Part shown: positions 43,888 through 52,351 of the stretch, piece by piece
Numbering within the stretch: position 1 is the first letter of the stretch
Layout of the letters: every line of letters starts with the position of its first letter
Source of the DNA: LMUY01 sp965198895
Lineage (GTDB): Bacteria > Pseudomonadota > Alphaproteobacteria > Acetobacterales > Acetobacteraceae
Reading direction: 5' to 3'
Assembly: GCA_965198895.1 (NCBI GenBank)
Contig: OZ240676.1
Span: 3,472,001 to 3,536,000, forward strand
Length of the DNA stretch: 64,000 nt
Translations under genes and position numbers: made by a program
Notes under the pieces: generated by a model
Database searches by the model: none
Seen by the model: only the letters and a program-made list of their open reading frames with translations
Told to the model about the DNA's origin: nothing

Positions 43888-45123
43888 CTACACTGAGGGC
43901 GCGACCCCGATGTATTTGTATTGGTGGATCACATCGCCCGGCGGATACGCGTCATCCCGCCGGATCTGGAAGATGCTGACCGTGCGGGACGCCATGTCGC
44001 CGTTCTCGTCGAACGACACCTCGCCCTGGAACGTCTTCACCTTGGCATTCGCGATCGCCGCCCGCATCGCGGCGCGCGTCACCGGGCCGGCTTTGGCGAC
44101 CCGGCCCAACGCGTCGGCGATCACCATCACGCCGTCATACCCGGTGATGGAATAATCCGACGGTTGGCGGCCGAACTTGTCCTGGAACGATTTCAGCCAG
44201 GGCTCGACGTCCTTGTCCTCGGTCACGTGCGGCGACGCGACCGTCGCATACCAGCCCTGGGCCGCCGGGAAGCCACCGGCTGTCAGCAGCTCCGGGCCGA
44301 AGAAGCCGTCGCCGCCGCCCTTCACCATGGCGGGCATGATCTCGTAGCTCTGCTTCATCAGCTTCACCCCGGCTTGCGCATCGCCGCCGGCATAGAGCGA
44401 TTCCGGGTTCAAACTCTTGATCTTGGTCAGGATCGCCGAGTAGTCCGCCTGCTTCGGGTCCAGCTGGTCGCGGCCCATCACCGTCAGGCCCTTCGCCCGC
44501 GCCTGCCCTTCGAACGCGTCGGCGAGGCCCACCCCGTAGGCGCCGCTGTCGTCGAGGATGTAGACCGACTTCAGCTTCAGCGTTTCCTGGTAGAAATTGG
44601 CCATGCTCGGGCCCTGGAACGCATCCGTGGTGACGGTGCGGAAGAACACCAACTGCCCGGCGGGGCGATAGACCTGGGCGAATTTCGGGTTGGTCAGGTC
44701 GGGGTTGGTGGCGCTGGGCGTGATGATCGCCAGGCCGCCCTGGCTCAGGATCGGGGTCATCGCCTTGGCCGCACCAGAGTTCATCGGGCCGATCGCCGCC
44801 ATCACGGTCGGATCGGACACCATCTTGCGGGCGTTGGTGGCGGCCTGCGCCGGGTCGTACTGCCCGGCGGTGGCGGTGCCGTCGTCCAAGGTCAGGATGC
44901 CCAGCTTGTAGCCGGCGATCCCGCCCTTCTCGTTGATGCCGTCCACGGCGCTCTGCACGCCGTAGCGCACGAGGTTCGCGGTATCCGCCTGCGCCCCGGT
45001 CAGCGGCAGGTCGAGACCGATGGTGATGGTTTTGTCCTGTGCGCCAGCGCGGCGGATGAAGGGCGCGGCGAGTGCCGAGCCTGAGAGCAGGGCGAGCGTG
45101 GAACGTCGGCTGAGGCGCATCAT
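43888..45123 (-). CDS. ABC transporter substrate-binding protein, LivJ/amide type
   Basis: Protein of 411 aa from ATG 45123 with GGAGGG upstream. The N-terminus MMRLSRRSTLALLSGSALAA is a twin-arginine-like signal, cut near AGA-QDK. The mature part has the Peripla_BP_6 pattern: IGLDLPLTGAQADTANLVRYG, IGPMNSGAAKAMTPILSQGG and ILDDSGAYGVGLADAFE. No permease or ATPase genes of this type adjoin it. The liv-type importer at 22708-26079 lacks its own binding protein, so the two could work together, which is inference. Ligand unknown. Confidence 0.85.
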   Translation of the reverse strand: MMRLSRRSTLALLSGSALAAPFIRRAGAQDKTITIGLDLPLTGAQADTANLVRYGVQSAVDGINEKGGIAGYKLGILTLDDGTATAGQYDPAQAATNARKMVSDPTVMAAIGPMNSGAAKAMTPILSQGGLAIITPSATNPDLTNPKFAQVYRPAGQLVFFRTVTTDAFQGPSMANFYQETLKLKSVYILDDSGAYGVGLADAFEGQARAKGLTVMGRDQLDPKQADYSAILTKIKSLNPESLYAGGDAQAGVKLMKQSYEIMPAMVKGGGDGFFGPELLTAGGFPAAQGWYATVASPHVTEDKDVEPWLKSFQDKFGRQPSDYSITGYDGVMVIADALGRVAKAGPVTRAAMRAAIANAKVKTFQGEVSFDENGDMASRTVSIFQIRRDDAYPPGDVIHQYKYIGVAPSV

Positions 45124-45190
45124 CGGCAAGCCCTCCAAACAGCGTTGGTGGGACCGATGCAAATACGATGCCGCCGTAACGATCACCTGC

Positions 45191-45445
45191 ATGATCCTAC
45201 GCAACCACGGGCTGCTGACCACGGGGCGCACTGTCGCCGAGGGATTCTACTGGATGTACTATTTCGAGCAGGCGTGCCGGATCCAGGTCAGCGCGCGATC
45301 CACCGGGGTTGCGCTGTCCATTCCTTCGCACGAGATGCAGCAGCGCACGCGGGCACAGTCGGTCGACAGCCCGATCAAGGGTTGGCGCCCCTGGCAGGCG
45401 CTCCGCCGCATGTTGGACCGCGAGCAGCCCGACTACCGGGACTGA
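45191..45445 (+). pseudogene. C-terminal fragment of a class II aldolase/adducin gene
   Basis: An 84-residue open stretch beginning MILRNHGLLTTGRTVAEGFY and ending REQPDYRD-stop. RNHGLLTTGRTVAEGF is the third zinc-ligand segment of class II aldolases, followed by the usual helix YYFEQACRIQV. The N-terminal two thirds of the family (the first metal-binding His region) are missing; the sequence upstream is the start region of the opposite-strand binding-protein gene. It is too short to be an active aldolase. It differs from the intact class II aldolase at 37504, so it is a remnant of another gene. Confidence 0.75.
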
Positions 45446-45448
45446 GCG

Positions 45449-46765
45449 TTAGAATTCGAGCAGGTTGTCACGGAACTGCGTGTGGGCGTAGCTGCGCCGG
45501 GTCAGCCCGCGTTTCTGCAGGGCGGGGATCAGCCCGTCCTCCATCTCGGCCAGCAGCCGCCGGGTCAGGTTGGGCACGGAGAACAGGAAGCCGTCGCCGC
45601 CGACTTCCTGCATGGTCTCGTCCATGGCGGCGGCCACGTCGTCGGCCGTGCCGACCAGCTCCACCGACAGGGCTGTGGTGTTGTGGTCCTCCATCGCCTG
45701 GCGCAACGATCGGCCGCCGGCCTTGGCGATGAATTCGTCCAACGTCTGCTGATGGCCGTTGGTGGTAAGACCGGGACGCAGCGGCGCGTCCAGGTCGAAT
45801 TTGCCGAAGTCGATGTTGGTGACCTTGCCGAGATGCGCCAGCCGCTGCTCGACCGTCTGCGACGCGCGGGCGGCCCGCAGCCGCTTGCGCTCGAATGCGT
45901 CCTCCCGCGTTTCGCCCACGATCGGCGCCACCATGAACAGCAGCTTGCAGCTGTCGGGATCGCGGCCGTGCCCGGCCATGCGGCGGCGGATATCGTCGCG
46001 GTAGGCCTTCATCGCGGCCACGCCCTTGGTGTGCACCACGATCGTGTCCGCGTGCTGCGAGGCGAATTGGCGGCCGCGCGGCGAGCCACCGGCCTGCGCG
46101 ATCACCGGGCGACCCTGCGGCGCCGGGCCCGAGTTGAGCGGGCCGCGCGTCTTGAAGAAACGGCCCTCGTGATTGACCGCGTGAACCTTGGTGTGATCGA
46201 CGAGCACGCCGCTTTCGGTATCGGCCAGGATCGCGCCCGGTTCCCACGATCCCCACAGCTTATTCAGCACGGCCATGTACTCGTCGGCCATGTCGTAGCG
46301 CAGATCATGCTCCGGCATGCCCGGCAGGCCGAAATTCATCGCCGCGAAGTCGGAGCTGCCGGTCACCGCGTTCCAGCCGCTGCGCCCGGCCGACACCTGG
46401 TCGAGCGTCGCCATCAGCCGCGCGAGCAGGTAGGGCGGATAGGCGTAGGTGCCGAAGGTCGGAACGATGCCGATACGGGAGGTGACCTGCGACATCAGCG
46501 CCGCGACGACCGACGGGTCCTGCCGCGGCACCGCGATGGCGTTGTTGAGGTAGATCTCGGTGGAGCCGTTGAAGCTCTCCCCGACATAGGAAGAGTCCTC
46601 GATCAGGATGTAGTCGAAGCAGGCCCGCTCGAGGCTGCGCGCCATGTCCAGGAACAGCGCGGGCTGCATCCAGCTGGTGCCGATATGGCCGGTCCACGGC
46701 TCGCCCCAGGCCTGCACGCTGGAGCCTTGCAGGAACCACCCAAGGTGAAACGGGTTTGCCGGCAT
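45449..46765 (-). CDS. LLM-class flavin-dependent monooxygenase, NtaA/SnaA/DszA group
   Basis: Protein of 438 aa, the normal length for this group. N-terminus HLGWFLQGSSVQAWGEPW, then LLARLMATLDQVSAGRSGWNAVT and GRPVIAQAGGSPRGRQFA, motifs of the NtaA/SnaA/DszA/DmoA monooxygenases that use FMNH2 from a separate reductase and oxygen. Known substrates include nitrilotriacetate, dibenzothiophene sulfone, dimethyl sulfide and N-heterocycles. Divergent from the MarR regulator at 46954 with about 190 bases between them, and close to nicX/nicC. It may open or hydroxylate a heterocyclic compound. No flavin reductase gene is seen nearby. Confidence 0.85.
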   Translation of the reverse strand: MPANPFHLGWFLQGSSVQAWGEPWTGHIGTSWMQPALFLDMARSLERACFDYILIEDSSYVGESFNGSTEIYLNNAIAVPRQDPSVVAALMSQVTSRIGIVPTFGTYAYPPYLLARLMATLDQVSAGRSGWNAVTGSSDFAAMNFGLPGMPEHDLRYDMADEYMAVLNKLWGSWEPGAILADTESGVLVDHTKVHAVNHEGRFFKTRGPLNSGPAPQGRPVIAQAGGSPRGRQFASQHADTIVVHTKGVAAMKAYRDDIRRRMAGHGRDPDSCKLLFMVAPIVGETREDAFERKRLRAARASQTVEQRLAHLGKVTNIDFGKFDLDAPLRPGLTTNGHQQTLDEFIAKAGGRSLRQAMEDHNTTALSVELVGTADDVAAAMDETMQEVGGDGFLFSVPNLTRRLLAEMEDGLIPALQKRGLTRRSYAHTQFRDNLLEF

Positions 46766-46953
46766 CCGTCACTCCATGTGAATTCATGATCGTTCAAGCA
46801 AGGATTAGGCCACTTGGACGGCGCTATCTGATGCACGATGGGATGAATTTGAAACGAACATGGAGACCGCGCGTTTGATCGAGCGGTTGCAACTCCGCTG
46901 CGCTCGGCCTGCCCTGGCCACGGTCGGCATAGTTGGCGTAGACGGGGCCGGAC

Positions 46954-47451
46954 ATGGAACGGATACCGGCCGGCAACGCTCTCCTCGAGGACCACGTGCC
47001 GGCCGGCGACGCCCGCCAAGGCTACGACGTTACCCAGCAGGTCGGCCATTTGTTGCGCAAGGCGTATCAGCGCCACCTGGCGATCTTCGGCGAACTCGCT
47101 GCCGAGACATCGCTGACATCGGTGCAGTTCGTCATGCTCTGCACGCTCGAGACGCTCGGCGACTGCTCGCAGGCCGAATTGGTGCGGGCGACCGCCGTCG
47201 ACCAGGCGACGATCCGCGGCGTCGTCGATCGGCTGAAAGCCCGGTCGCTGGTGCTGCTCAAGCGGGATCCGGACGACCGCCGGAAGGTGGTCATCGGGCT
47301 GACGAAGAAGGGCAGCGCCATGCTGCAACAGATGTACCCCAAGGCGCGCGCCATCACGGAGGCAACGCTGGAGAACCTCAACCCGGCGGAGCGCATCGCG
47401 CTCAACTTCCTGCTGCAGAAGATGATGGGCGATGCCGGGCCGGATGCCTGA
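46954..47451 (+). CDS. nicR: MarR family regulator, probable NicR-like repressor
   Basis: Protein of 165 aa with a MarR winged helix: LTSVQFVMLCTLETLGDCS, the recognition helix AVDQATIRGVVDRLKAR and the wing RDPDDRRKVVIGLT. NicR, the repressor of nicotinate catabolism in Pseudomonas putida, is a MarR-type protein of similar size with a closely similar recognition helix as far as I recall. The gene ends three bases from the convergent nicX stop and is divergent from the NtaA-type monooxygenase gene. Ligand in the known system is 6-hydroxynicotinate. Assignment as NicR rests on family plus context. Confidence 0.65.
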   Translation: MERIPAGNALLEDHVPAGDARQGYDVTQQVGHLLRKAYQRHLAIFGELAAETSLTSVQFVMLCTLETLGDCSQAELVRATAVDQATIRGVVDRLKARSLVLLKRDPDDRRKVVIGLTKKGSAMLQQMYPKARAITEATLENLNPAERIALNFLLQKMMGDAGPDA

Positions 47452-47454
47452 CGG

Positions 47455-48480
47455 CTACCGGTGGTGTTGCATCTCCTTCACCGCGATGTCGCCGTCCAGC
47501 ACGATCGGCTCGTCATCCAGGAACAGGCTGCAGTGACGCATCGGGATGTCGAGGTGGCATGCCGTATCGTTCTTTCCGCCGAGCTCGTTGTTCGGCCCGG
47601 TCGAGAACATGACGTTGCCGTAGAACCCGCGCAGTTCCATGCCCATGCCGCCGGGGAATTGCGTCAGCCCATGCCACTGCGCCCGGTGGTCCAGCCCCCA
47701 GCCGACATGGCTCATGCCCATGCCGCGGGGATCATCGAAGCCGGCCATGTAGGACTTGATCAACTCGGCCTCCAACCCGCCGCGTATGTCGGTGACCCAG
47801 CCTTTCTCGATCGTGTAGGTGACGGGCTCGCGGACGTAGCTGTTGAACGGCAACAGCACGTCGCCGGGGCTGAGCACGAATTGGCCATCCACGCCGTCTT
47901 CGGCGCCGCCGGTGAAAACGAAGGCTGCCGGCCAGTGATCCCAGCGGCCCGGCGTATCCGTGCAGCCGTACTCCGCGATCGTCGGGTACATCCCGATGCG
48001 GTAGGTCACATCCGTGCCGGCCTTGGACGTGATGCGCATCGTCTTGGCCCGCGCCAGGATCTCGGCGCCGATTTCCACGCGTTCGCGCAGCTGCTGCGTC
48101 GGCGGCAAGCGCGCCAGCAGCTCGGCCGGCTCGACTGCCGTCAACACCCGGGCGCCGGCCGCTTGGATCGCCATCTGTTCGGGACTGAACAGCAGGAAGA
48201 TGAGGTCGACGACCATGTCCGCCTGTTTAAGCGCTTCGACGGCTTCGGGGTTCGCGGCGAGGCCGGTCTGGCCCACGGCCCAGGCGCCGTTGCCTGGCAT
48301 CGGCGGCGGCAGGCGCAGGTGGTACATGCGTGCGCCCAGCCGCTGGCCGGCGGACAGGAACGCGTCCGCATAATCCAGCCGGTCGGCCCCTTGCGACAGC
48401 ACCACGACCCTCTCGCCCTCATGGACCCCGCTCATCGTCAGCTGGTGCAGGCACATCTCGGTCAGCGCATTCTGGTCCAT
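47455..48480 (-). CDS. nicX: 2,5-dihydroxypyridine 5,6-dioxygenase NicX
   Basis: Protein of 341 aa with strong similarity, as far as I remember the family, to Pseudomonas NicX, which shares the M29 aminopeptidase-like fold but is an Fe(II) dioxygenase. The mononuclear iron ligands are visible: His258 in SHVGWGLDHRAQW, His309 and Asp311 in CHLDIPMRHC. Supporting segments are PGRWDHWPAAFVFT and FYGNVMFSTGPNNELGGK. It cleaves 2,5-dihydroxypyridine to N-formylmaleamate. Cytoplasmic. The start ATG 48480 has GAGGAG upstream. It lies 43 bases after nicC in the same operon. Confidence 0.9.
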   Translation of the reverse strand: MDQNALTEMCLHQLTMSGVHEGERVVVLSQGADRLDYADAFLSAGQRLGARMYHLRLPPPMPGNGAWAVGQTGLAANPEAVEALKQADMVVDLIFLLFSPEQMAIQAAGARVLTAVEPAELLARLPPTQQLRERVEIGAEILARAKTMRITSKAGTDVTYRIGMYPTIAEYGCTDTPGRWDHWPAAFVFTGGAEDGVDGQFVLSPGDVLLPFNSYVREPVTYTIEKGWVTDIRGGLEAELIKSYMAGFDDPRGMGMSHVGWGLDHRAQWHGLTQFPGGMGMELRGFYGNVMFSTGPNNELGGKNDTACHLDIPMRHCSLFLDDEPIVLDGDIAVKEMQHHR

Positions 48481-48523
48481 GCCACTCGGCTCCTCGTATG
48501 AAGTTGCGCTCAGGCTCCGGTCA

Positions 48524-49675
48524 TCATGCGACGCCCGACGATCGCAGGGGAACGGCGAAAATGTCGTAGCCAAACACCCAAGCCGGGTCCTCCTGCGTGC
48601 GCAACCAGGTGTTGGCGTTGGAGACGGCCTGGACGCGCGAGGCGCGATCGCGCCGATTGGTTTCGTACAGGTCGAACGCCGTGCCGTACTCGCGCAGCCC
48701 CGTCTCGGTGAGGCAGCGGGCCAGCATCGCGGCATCCTCGATCGCCATCGCGGCACCCTGTGCCATGTGCGGCTTCATCGGGTGGCAGGCGTCCCCGAGC
48801 AACACCAGCCGCCCCTTGCTCCAGATCGGCAGGGGCGTGCGGTTCAGCAGCGGCCAGATCGTGATCTCGTCGGAGCAGTCGATCAGCGCTTGCACGATCG
48901 GACCGTAATCGGCGAAGGCGGCGCGCATTTCCTCCTGGCTGGAGGGGGCGGACGAGCCGTCTGCATCCCAGGCCGGGTGGGGCACTCCTGTTACGTAGTA
49001 GTATTCGTCCTTTCGGCCGGTCGTGTAGTAAACCATCATGTGCCGATCCTCCGACCACCACTTCACGCAAGCCTGGAAATCGTACGGGTAGCGCGCCAGT
49101 TTCTCGGCCGGGATGATCGCGCGGTGGCCGACCCAGTTGCTGAAATGCGGCCGCTCCGGGCCAAGCAGCGCCTCGCGGATGCACGAGTCGATGCCATCTG
49201 CGCCGACTACGATGTCGGCACGCGCCCGTGTCCCGTCGGTGAAGTGCAGGTCCACGCCGGATCCGTCGTCGGCGACCGAGGTCAGCTTCTTGCCAAACTG
49301 GATGGTGTCAGGTTCGAGGGCGGAGATTTGCAAGGCGTGCAGGTCGCCGCGGTGGACGGTGACGTAGGCGGCGCCATATTCCTTGACGGCGAAGTCGCCG
49401 AGCGGGATGCGCGAGAGATAGTCGCCGGTCTGGCCATCCCGGCTGAACCAGAAATCCGGTTTGGAGCCCATCTCGACCAGCGCGTCCTCGATCCCAAGCC
49501 GGCGAAAGACCTTGAGGACGTTCGGCCCCATGTGGATCCCGGCACCGAGACGCGAGAACGCGGGCGCCTGGTCATAGACGTCCACTTCAAAACCGGCCCG
49601 CTGCAGCAGCGCGGCGGCCGCGGTGCCCCCCAGTCCGGCGCCGACGATTGCTATACGTTCCGCGTGGTTGACCAT
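48524..49675 (-). CDS. nicC: 6-hydroxynicotinate 3-monooxygenase NicC
   Basis: Protein of 383 aa, FAD-dependent aromatic hydroxylase. The Rossmann motif is VGAGLGGTAAAALLQRAG at about 11-28, the middle FAD motif is VVGADGIDS, and the third FAD motif is LLGDACHPMKPHMAQG. Segments such as FWFSRDGQTGDYLSRIPLG and VKWWSEDRHMMVYYTTGRK follow the NicC family closely. It converts 6-hydroxynicotinate to 2,5-dihydroxypyridine with NADH, oxygen and loss of CO2. It is the first gene of the nicC-nicX operon, and its product feeds NicX directly. Confidence 0.9.
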   Translation of the reverse strand: MVNHAERIAIVGAGLGGTAAAALLQRAGFEVDVYDQAPAFSRLGAGIHMGPNVLKVFRRLGIEDALVEMGSKPDFWFSRDGQTGDYLSRIPLGDFAVKEYGAAYVTVHRGDLHALQISALEPDTIQFGKKLTSVADDGSGVDLHFTDGTRARADIVVGADGIDSCIREALLGPERPHFSNWVGHRAIIPAEKLARYPYDFQACVKWWSEDRHMMVYYTTGRKDEYYYVTGVPHPAWDADGSSAPSSQEEMRAAFADYGPIVQALIDCSDEITIWPLLNRTPLPIWSKGRLVLLGDACHPMKPHMAQGAAMAIEDAAMLARCLTETGLREYGTAFDLYETNRRDRASRVQAVSNANTWLRTQEDPAWVFGYDIFAVPLRSSGVA

Positions 49676-49934
49676 CGAAGCACCCTCGATTCACGTTCGG
49701 CCGCTCTGCGCCGCGGGGAAGCCTATCCAGTGCACACACTTTTTATCAAGAAAAAGCAGCCCTGGTTGCTCGTTAAAGTCCGTGCGCCATGCAAGCGTGT
49801 AATACCAATCCGCAAGGCTCAAGCTGGACGCCGATCTGTGGTATGATGGGCGCAAGAAACGAAAAAGCCACTTGCAATAATGCGTGTATACGCTCTGATT
49901 GGGGGGATCGAGCGATCATGAGGGGAGCCGCGCG
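49676..49934. promoter_or_regulatory. Divergent control region between nicC and the monooxygenase-importer operon
   Basis: About 260 bases with no supportable gene and a clearly AT-richer middle. It must hold promoters for nicCX (leftward) and for the 49935-55025 operon (rightward). Visible symmetric elements are CTTTTT-ATCAAG-AAAAAG at 49739-49756, AGTG-CACA-CACT just before it, and a near-perfect palindrome GCGTGTATACGC at 49882-49893. Any of these could bind the MarR regulator; none is proven. Confidence 0.4.
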
Positions 49935-51242
49935 ATGACCAGGCGCCAAATGCACCTGATCGCCTATCTCAAGACCGGGCCGACCGCGCTGCATAACGGC
50001 GGATGGCGTCACCCGGAATCGACCCTGGACGACATCCTGGATCCAGAGCGCTACCAGCACATCGCCCGCGTGCTGGAGGCGGCGAAGTTCGACGGTTGTT
50101 TCTTCGCCGACCTGTTCGGCCTCTACGATCTCCACGGCGGCAGCTACGACGCGTATGTCCGTCGCGGCGGACAGATCTCCTATCTCGACCCCACCGTCGT
50201 ACTCCCGGTCATGGCTGCCGTGACGCGCCATCTCGGCCTGGGGGCCACGCTGTCTACCTCGTTCCACACGGCCTACCATCTCGCCCGCTGGCTCGGCTCG
50301 CTCGATGCGATGAGCGGCGGCCGGGTGGCCTGGAATGTGGTGACCTCGGCCACCGATCTCGAGGCGCAGAACGCCGGTATGGACAACCTGCCGCCGCGGG
50401 AGGAGCGTTACGACCGCGCGGACGAGGTGCTGGAGGCCTGTTTCGCGCTATGGCAAAGCTGGGACGCCGACGCCTTCGTCAAGGACAAGGCGGCCGGCAT
50501 CATGGCCGACCCGGCAAAGGTGCACTACGCGAACTACGAAGGCCGCTGGATCAAGACTCGCGGGCCCCTCTCCATCCCGCGCAGCCCCCAGGGCCGGCCG
50601 GTCATCATGCAGGCCGGTGGCTCCGACCGGGGCCGGGTTTTTGCCGCGCGGTGGGCCGAGGCCATCTTCACGGCCCAGCGCGGACGCGAGAATATGCGGG
50701 CCTTCTACCAGGACATGAAGACGCGTATGGTGGCGTTCGGCCGGGCGCCGAACGAGTGCGTCATCCTCCCGGCCGTTAGCGTCGTGCTGGGGGAGACGGC
50801 GTCGATCGCCCACGAACGAGCGGAGTATCTCAATTCGCTGATCGACCCGGAGCTGAACCGGGCCTCCACCTCGAGCAATCTTGGCGCCGACATCACCAAG
50901 CTCACGGGTGAGACCGCGCTCGCCGGGTTGCAGGGTAACCAGGGCATGAAGGGTTCGGAGCAGGTGCTGCGGCAGACCATGCAGGCCGAGGGGTTGAGTT
51001 TGCAGCAGGCAGCCGCACGGCGTGGCGAAGGCCAGTTGGTGGTTGGAACGGCCGCCATGGTTGCGGACCACCTGCAATCGCTGTTCGAGGATGAGGTGTG
51101 TGACGGGTTTGTGCTCACCCCGTCGATGTTCCCCGGCATGTTCGAGCAGTTCTGCCGCTCGGTGGTCCCCGAACTGCAACGACGCGGATTGTTCCGCACC
51201 GAGTATACCGGCCGTACTCTGCGCCAAAATCTTTGTGCTTGA
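49935..51242 (+). CDS. LLM-class flavin-dependent monooxygenase, NtaA/DmoA group (second copy)
   Basis: Protein of 435 aa from ATG 49935, with GAGGGG upstream; a TTG 12 codons earlier is possible. Motifs: LHNGGWRHPES, LARWLGSLDAMSGGRVAWNVVTS, NLPPREERYDRADE and GRPVIMQAGGSDRGRVFA. FMNH2-dependent monooxygenase of the NtaA/DmoA/DszA group. It is only distantly like the copy at 45449, so this is not a recent duplication. First gene of an operon with a complete polyamine-type ABC importer, so it probably oxidises the imported compound. The flavin reductase partner is not in the window. Confidence 0.87.
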   Translation: MTRRQMHLIAYLKTGPTALHNGGWRHPESTLDDILDPERYQHIARVLEAAKFDGCFFADLFGLYDLHGGSYDAYVRRGGQISYLDPTVVLPVMAAVTRHLGLGATLSTSFHTAYHLARWLGSLDAMSGGRVAWNVVTSATDLEAQNAGMDNLPPREERYDRADEVLEACFALWQSWDADAFVKDKAAGIMADPAKVHYANYEGRWIKTRGPLSIPRSPQGRPVIMQAGGSDRGRVFAARWAEAIFTAQRGRENMRAFYQDMKTRMVAFGRAPNECVILPAVSVVLGETASIAHERAEYLNSLIDPELNRASTSSNLGADITKLTGETALAGLQGNQGMKGSEQVLRQTMQAEGLSLQQAAARRGEGQLVVGTAAMVADHLQSLFEDEVCDGFVLTPSMFPGMFEQFCRSVVPELQRRGLFRTEYTGRTLRQNLCA

Positions 51243-51272
51243 CGTTCTGAACCCAAGGACGAGGTCTGGACC

Positions 51273-52340
51273 ATGAACGAAACCACGAAGCATGCCACCC
51301 GGCGCAACCTGCTCCGGCTCGGCGGCGCGGGGCTGGCGCTCCACGCGTTGATGCCCGGAGCAGCCCGGGCTGCGGACCTGAAAGGCAAGACGGTCGTCTT
51401 CGCCAGCTGGGGCGGCGCCTACCAGGATGCGGAGCGCGTCAGCTACTGCGTGCCGTTCAGCCAGCAGACCGGCGCGCGCGTCGTGCAGGATGGCCCGATG
51501 GACGTGGCCAAGTTCCGCACCATGGCCGAGGGTGGCGCGCCGAACTGGGACGTCGTGGATATCACCATTGACTTCCTCTACGCCGGTCAGCGCGACAACC
51601 TGTTCGAGAAGATCGACAAGACGGTTGTCGACACCAGCCGGGTCGATCCGAAATTCGTCGACGATTACGGGATCGGCTGCATCGTCTGGTCGTACAACCT
51701 GGGTTACAACAGCGGCCAATTTGCATCCGGCGCCGAACCGGCGGGCTGGGCCGATCTGTTCGATCTGAAGCGTTTCCCCGGCAAGCGGATGCTCAGCGAC
51801 AACCCGGTCTCCACGTTCGAGATCGCGCTACTGGCCGATGGCGTGGCGCCGAAGGATCTCTACCCGCTGGACGTGAGCCGCGCGCTCAAGAAGCTCGACA
51901 CGATCAAGGCGCAAACCGTGTTCTGGAGCACGAACTCGCAAAGCCAGCAGCTGCTCGTCGATCGCGAAGTCAATCTCGGCATGATCCTGAACGGGCGCGC
52001 CTACGACGCCGCCAAGAAGGGCGCCCCGATCGCAGTGTCGTGGAAGCAGAACATCCAGTCGGTCGACTACCTGGTCGTCCCGCGCGGCAGCCAGCAGCGG
52101 GAGGCGGCGATGGCGTTGATCAACGTCATGACCGAGCCCGCGAACCAGGCCAAGCTGGCAAACCTCATCGCCTATTCCCCGACCAACCCGGCCGCGATCG
52201 CGGGGACGGATTCGGCGATCCGGCCATGGCTGTGCACAACGCCCGAGAACGCGGCCGAGGGCTTCGTGATCGACGCGGCCTATTGGCGTGACAACCTGCA
52301 AGCCAACCGGGAGCGCTGGTCGGCCTGGAAGCTGTCCTGA
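51273..52340 (+). CDS. ABC transporter substrate-binding protein, spermidine/putrescine type
   Basis: Protein of 355 aa. The N-terminus has a twin-arginine-type signal (HATRRNLLRLGGAGLALHAL, cleavage after ARA-A). The mature start LKGKTVVFASWGGAYQDAER is typical of PotD/type 2 binding proteins for polyamines and similar cations or zwitterions; many relatives bind other small organics. Periplasmic partner of the two permeases and PotA-like ATPase encoded directly downstream. Ligand unknown; a nitrogen heterocycle is plausible from the surrounding nic genes. Confidence 0.87.
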   Translation: MNETTKHATRRNLLRLGGAGLALHALMPGAARAADLKGKTVVFASWGGAYQDAERVSYCVPFSQQTGARVVQDGPMDVAKFRTMAEGGAPNWDVVDITIDFLYAGQRDNLFEKIDKTVVDTSRVDPKFVDDYGIGCIVWSYNLGYNSGQFASGAEPAGWADLFDLKRFPGKRMLSDNPVSTFEIALLADGVAPKDLYPLDVSRALKKLDTIKAQTVFWSTNSQSQQLLVDREVNLGMILNGRAYDAAKKGAPIAVSWKQNIQSVDYLVVPRGSQQREAAMALINVMTEPANQAKLANLIAYSPTNPAAIAGTDSAIRPWLCTTPENAAEGFVIDAAYWRDNLQANRERWSAWKLS

Positions 52341-52351
52341 CGGAACGGGCC

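Noticed and set aside
47455..48480. Annotation as an M29 leucyl aminopeptidase
   Set aside because: The fold is shared, but the His/His/Asp pattern and the neighbouring nicC identify it as NicX.
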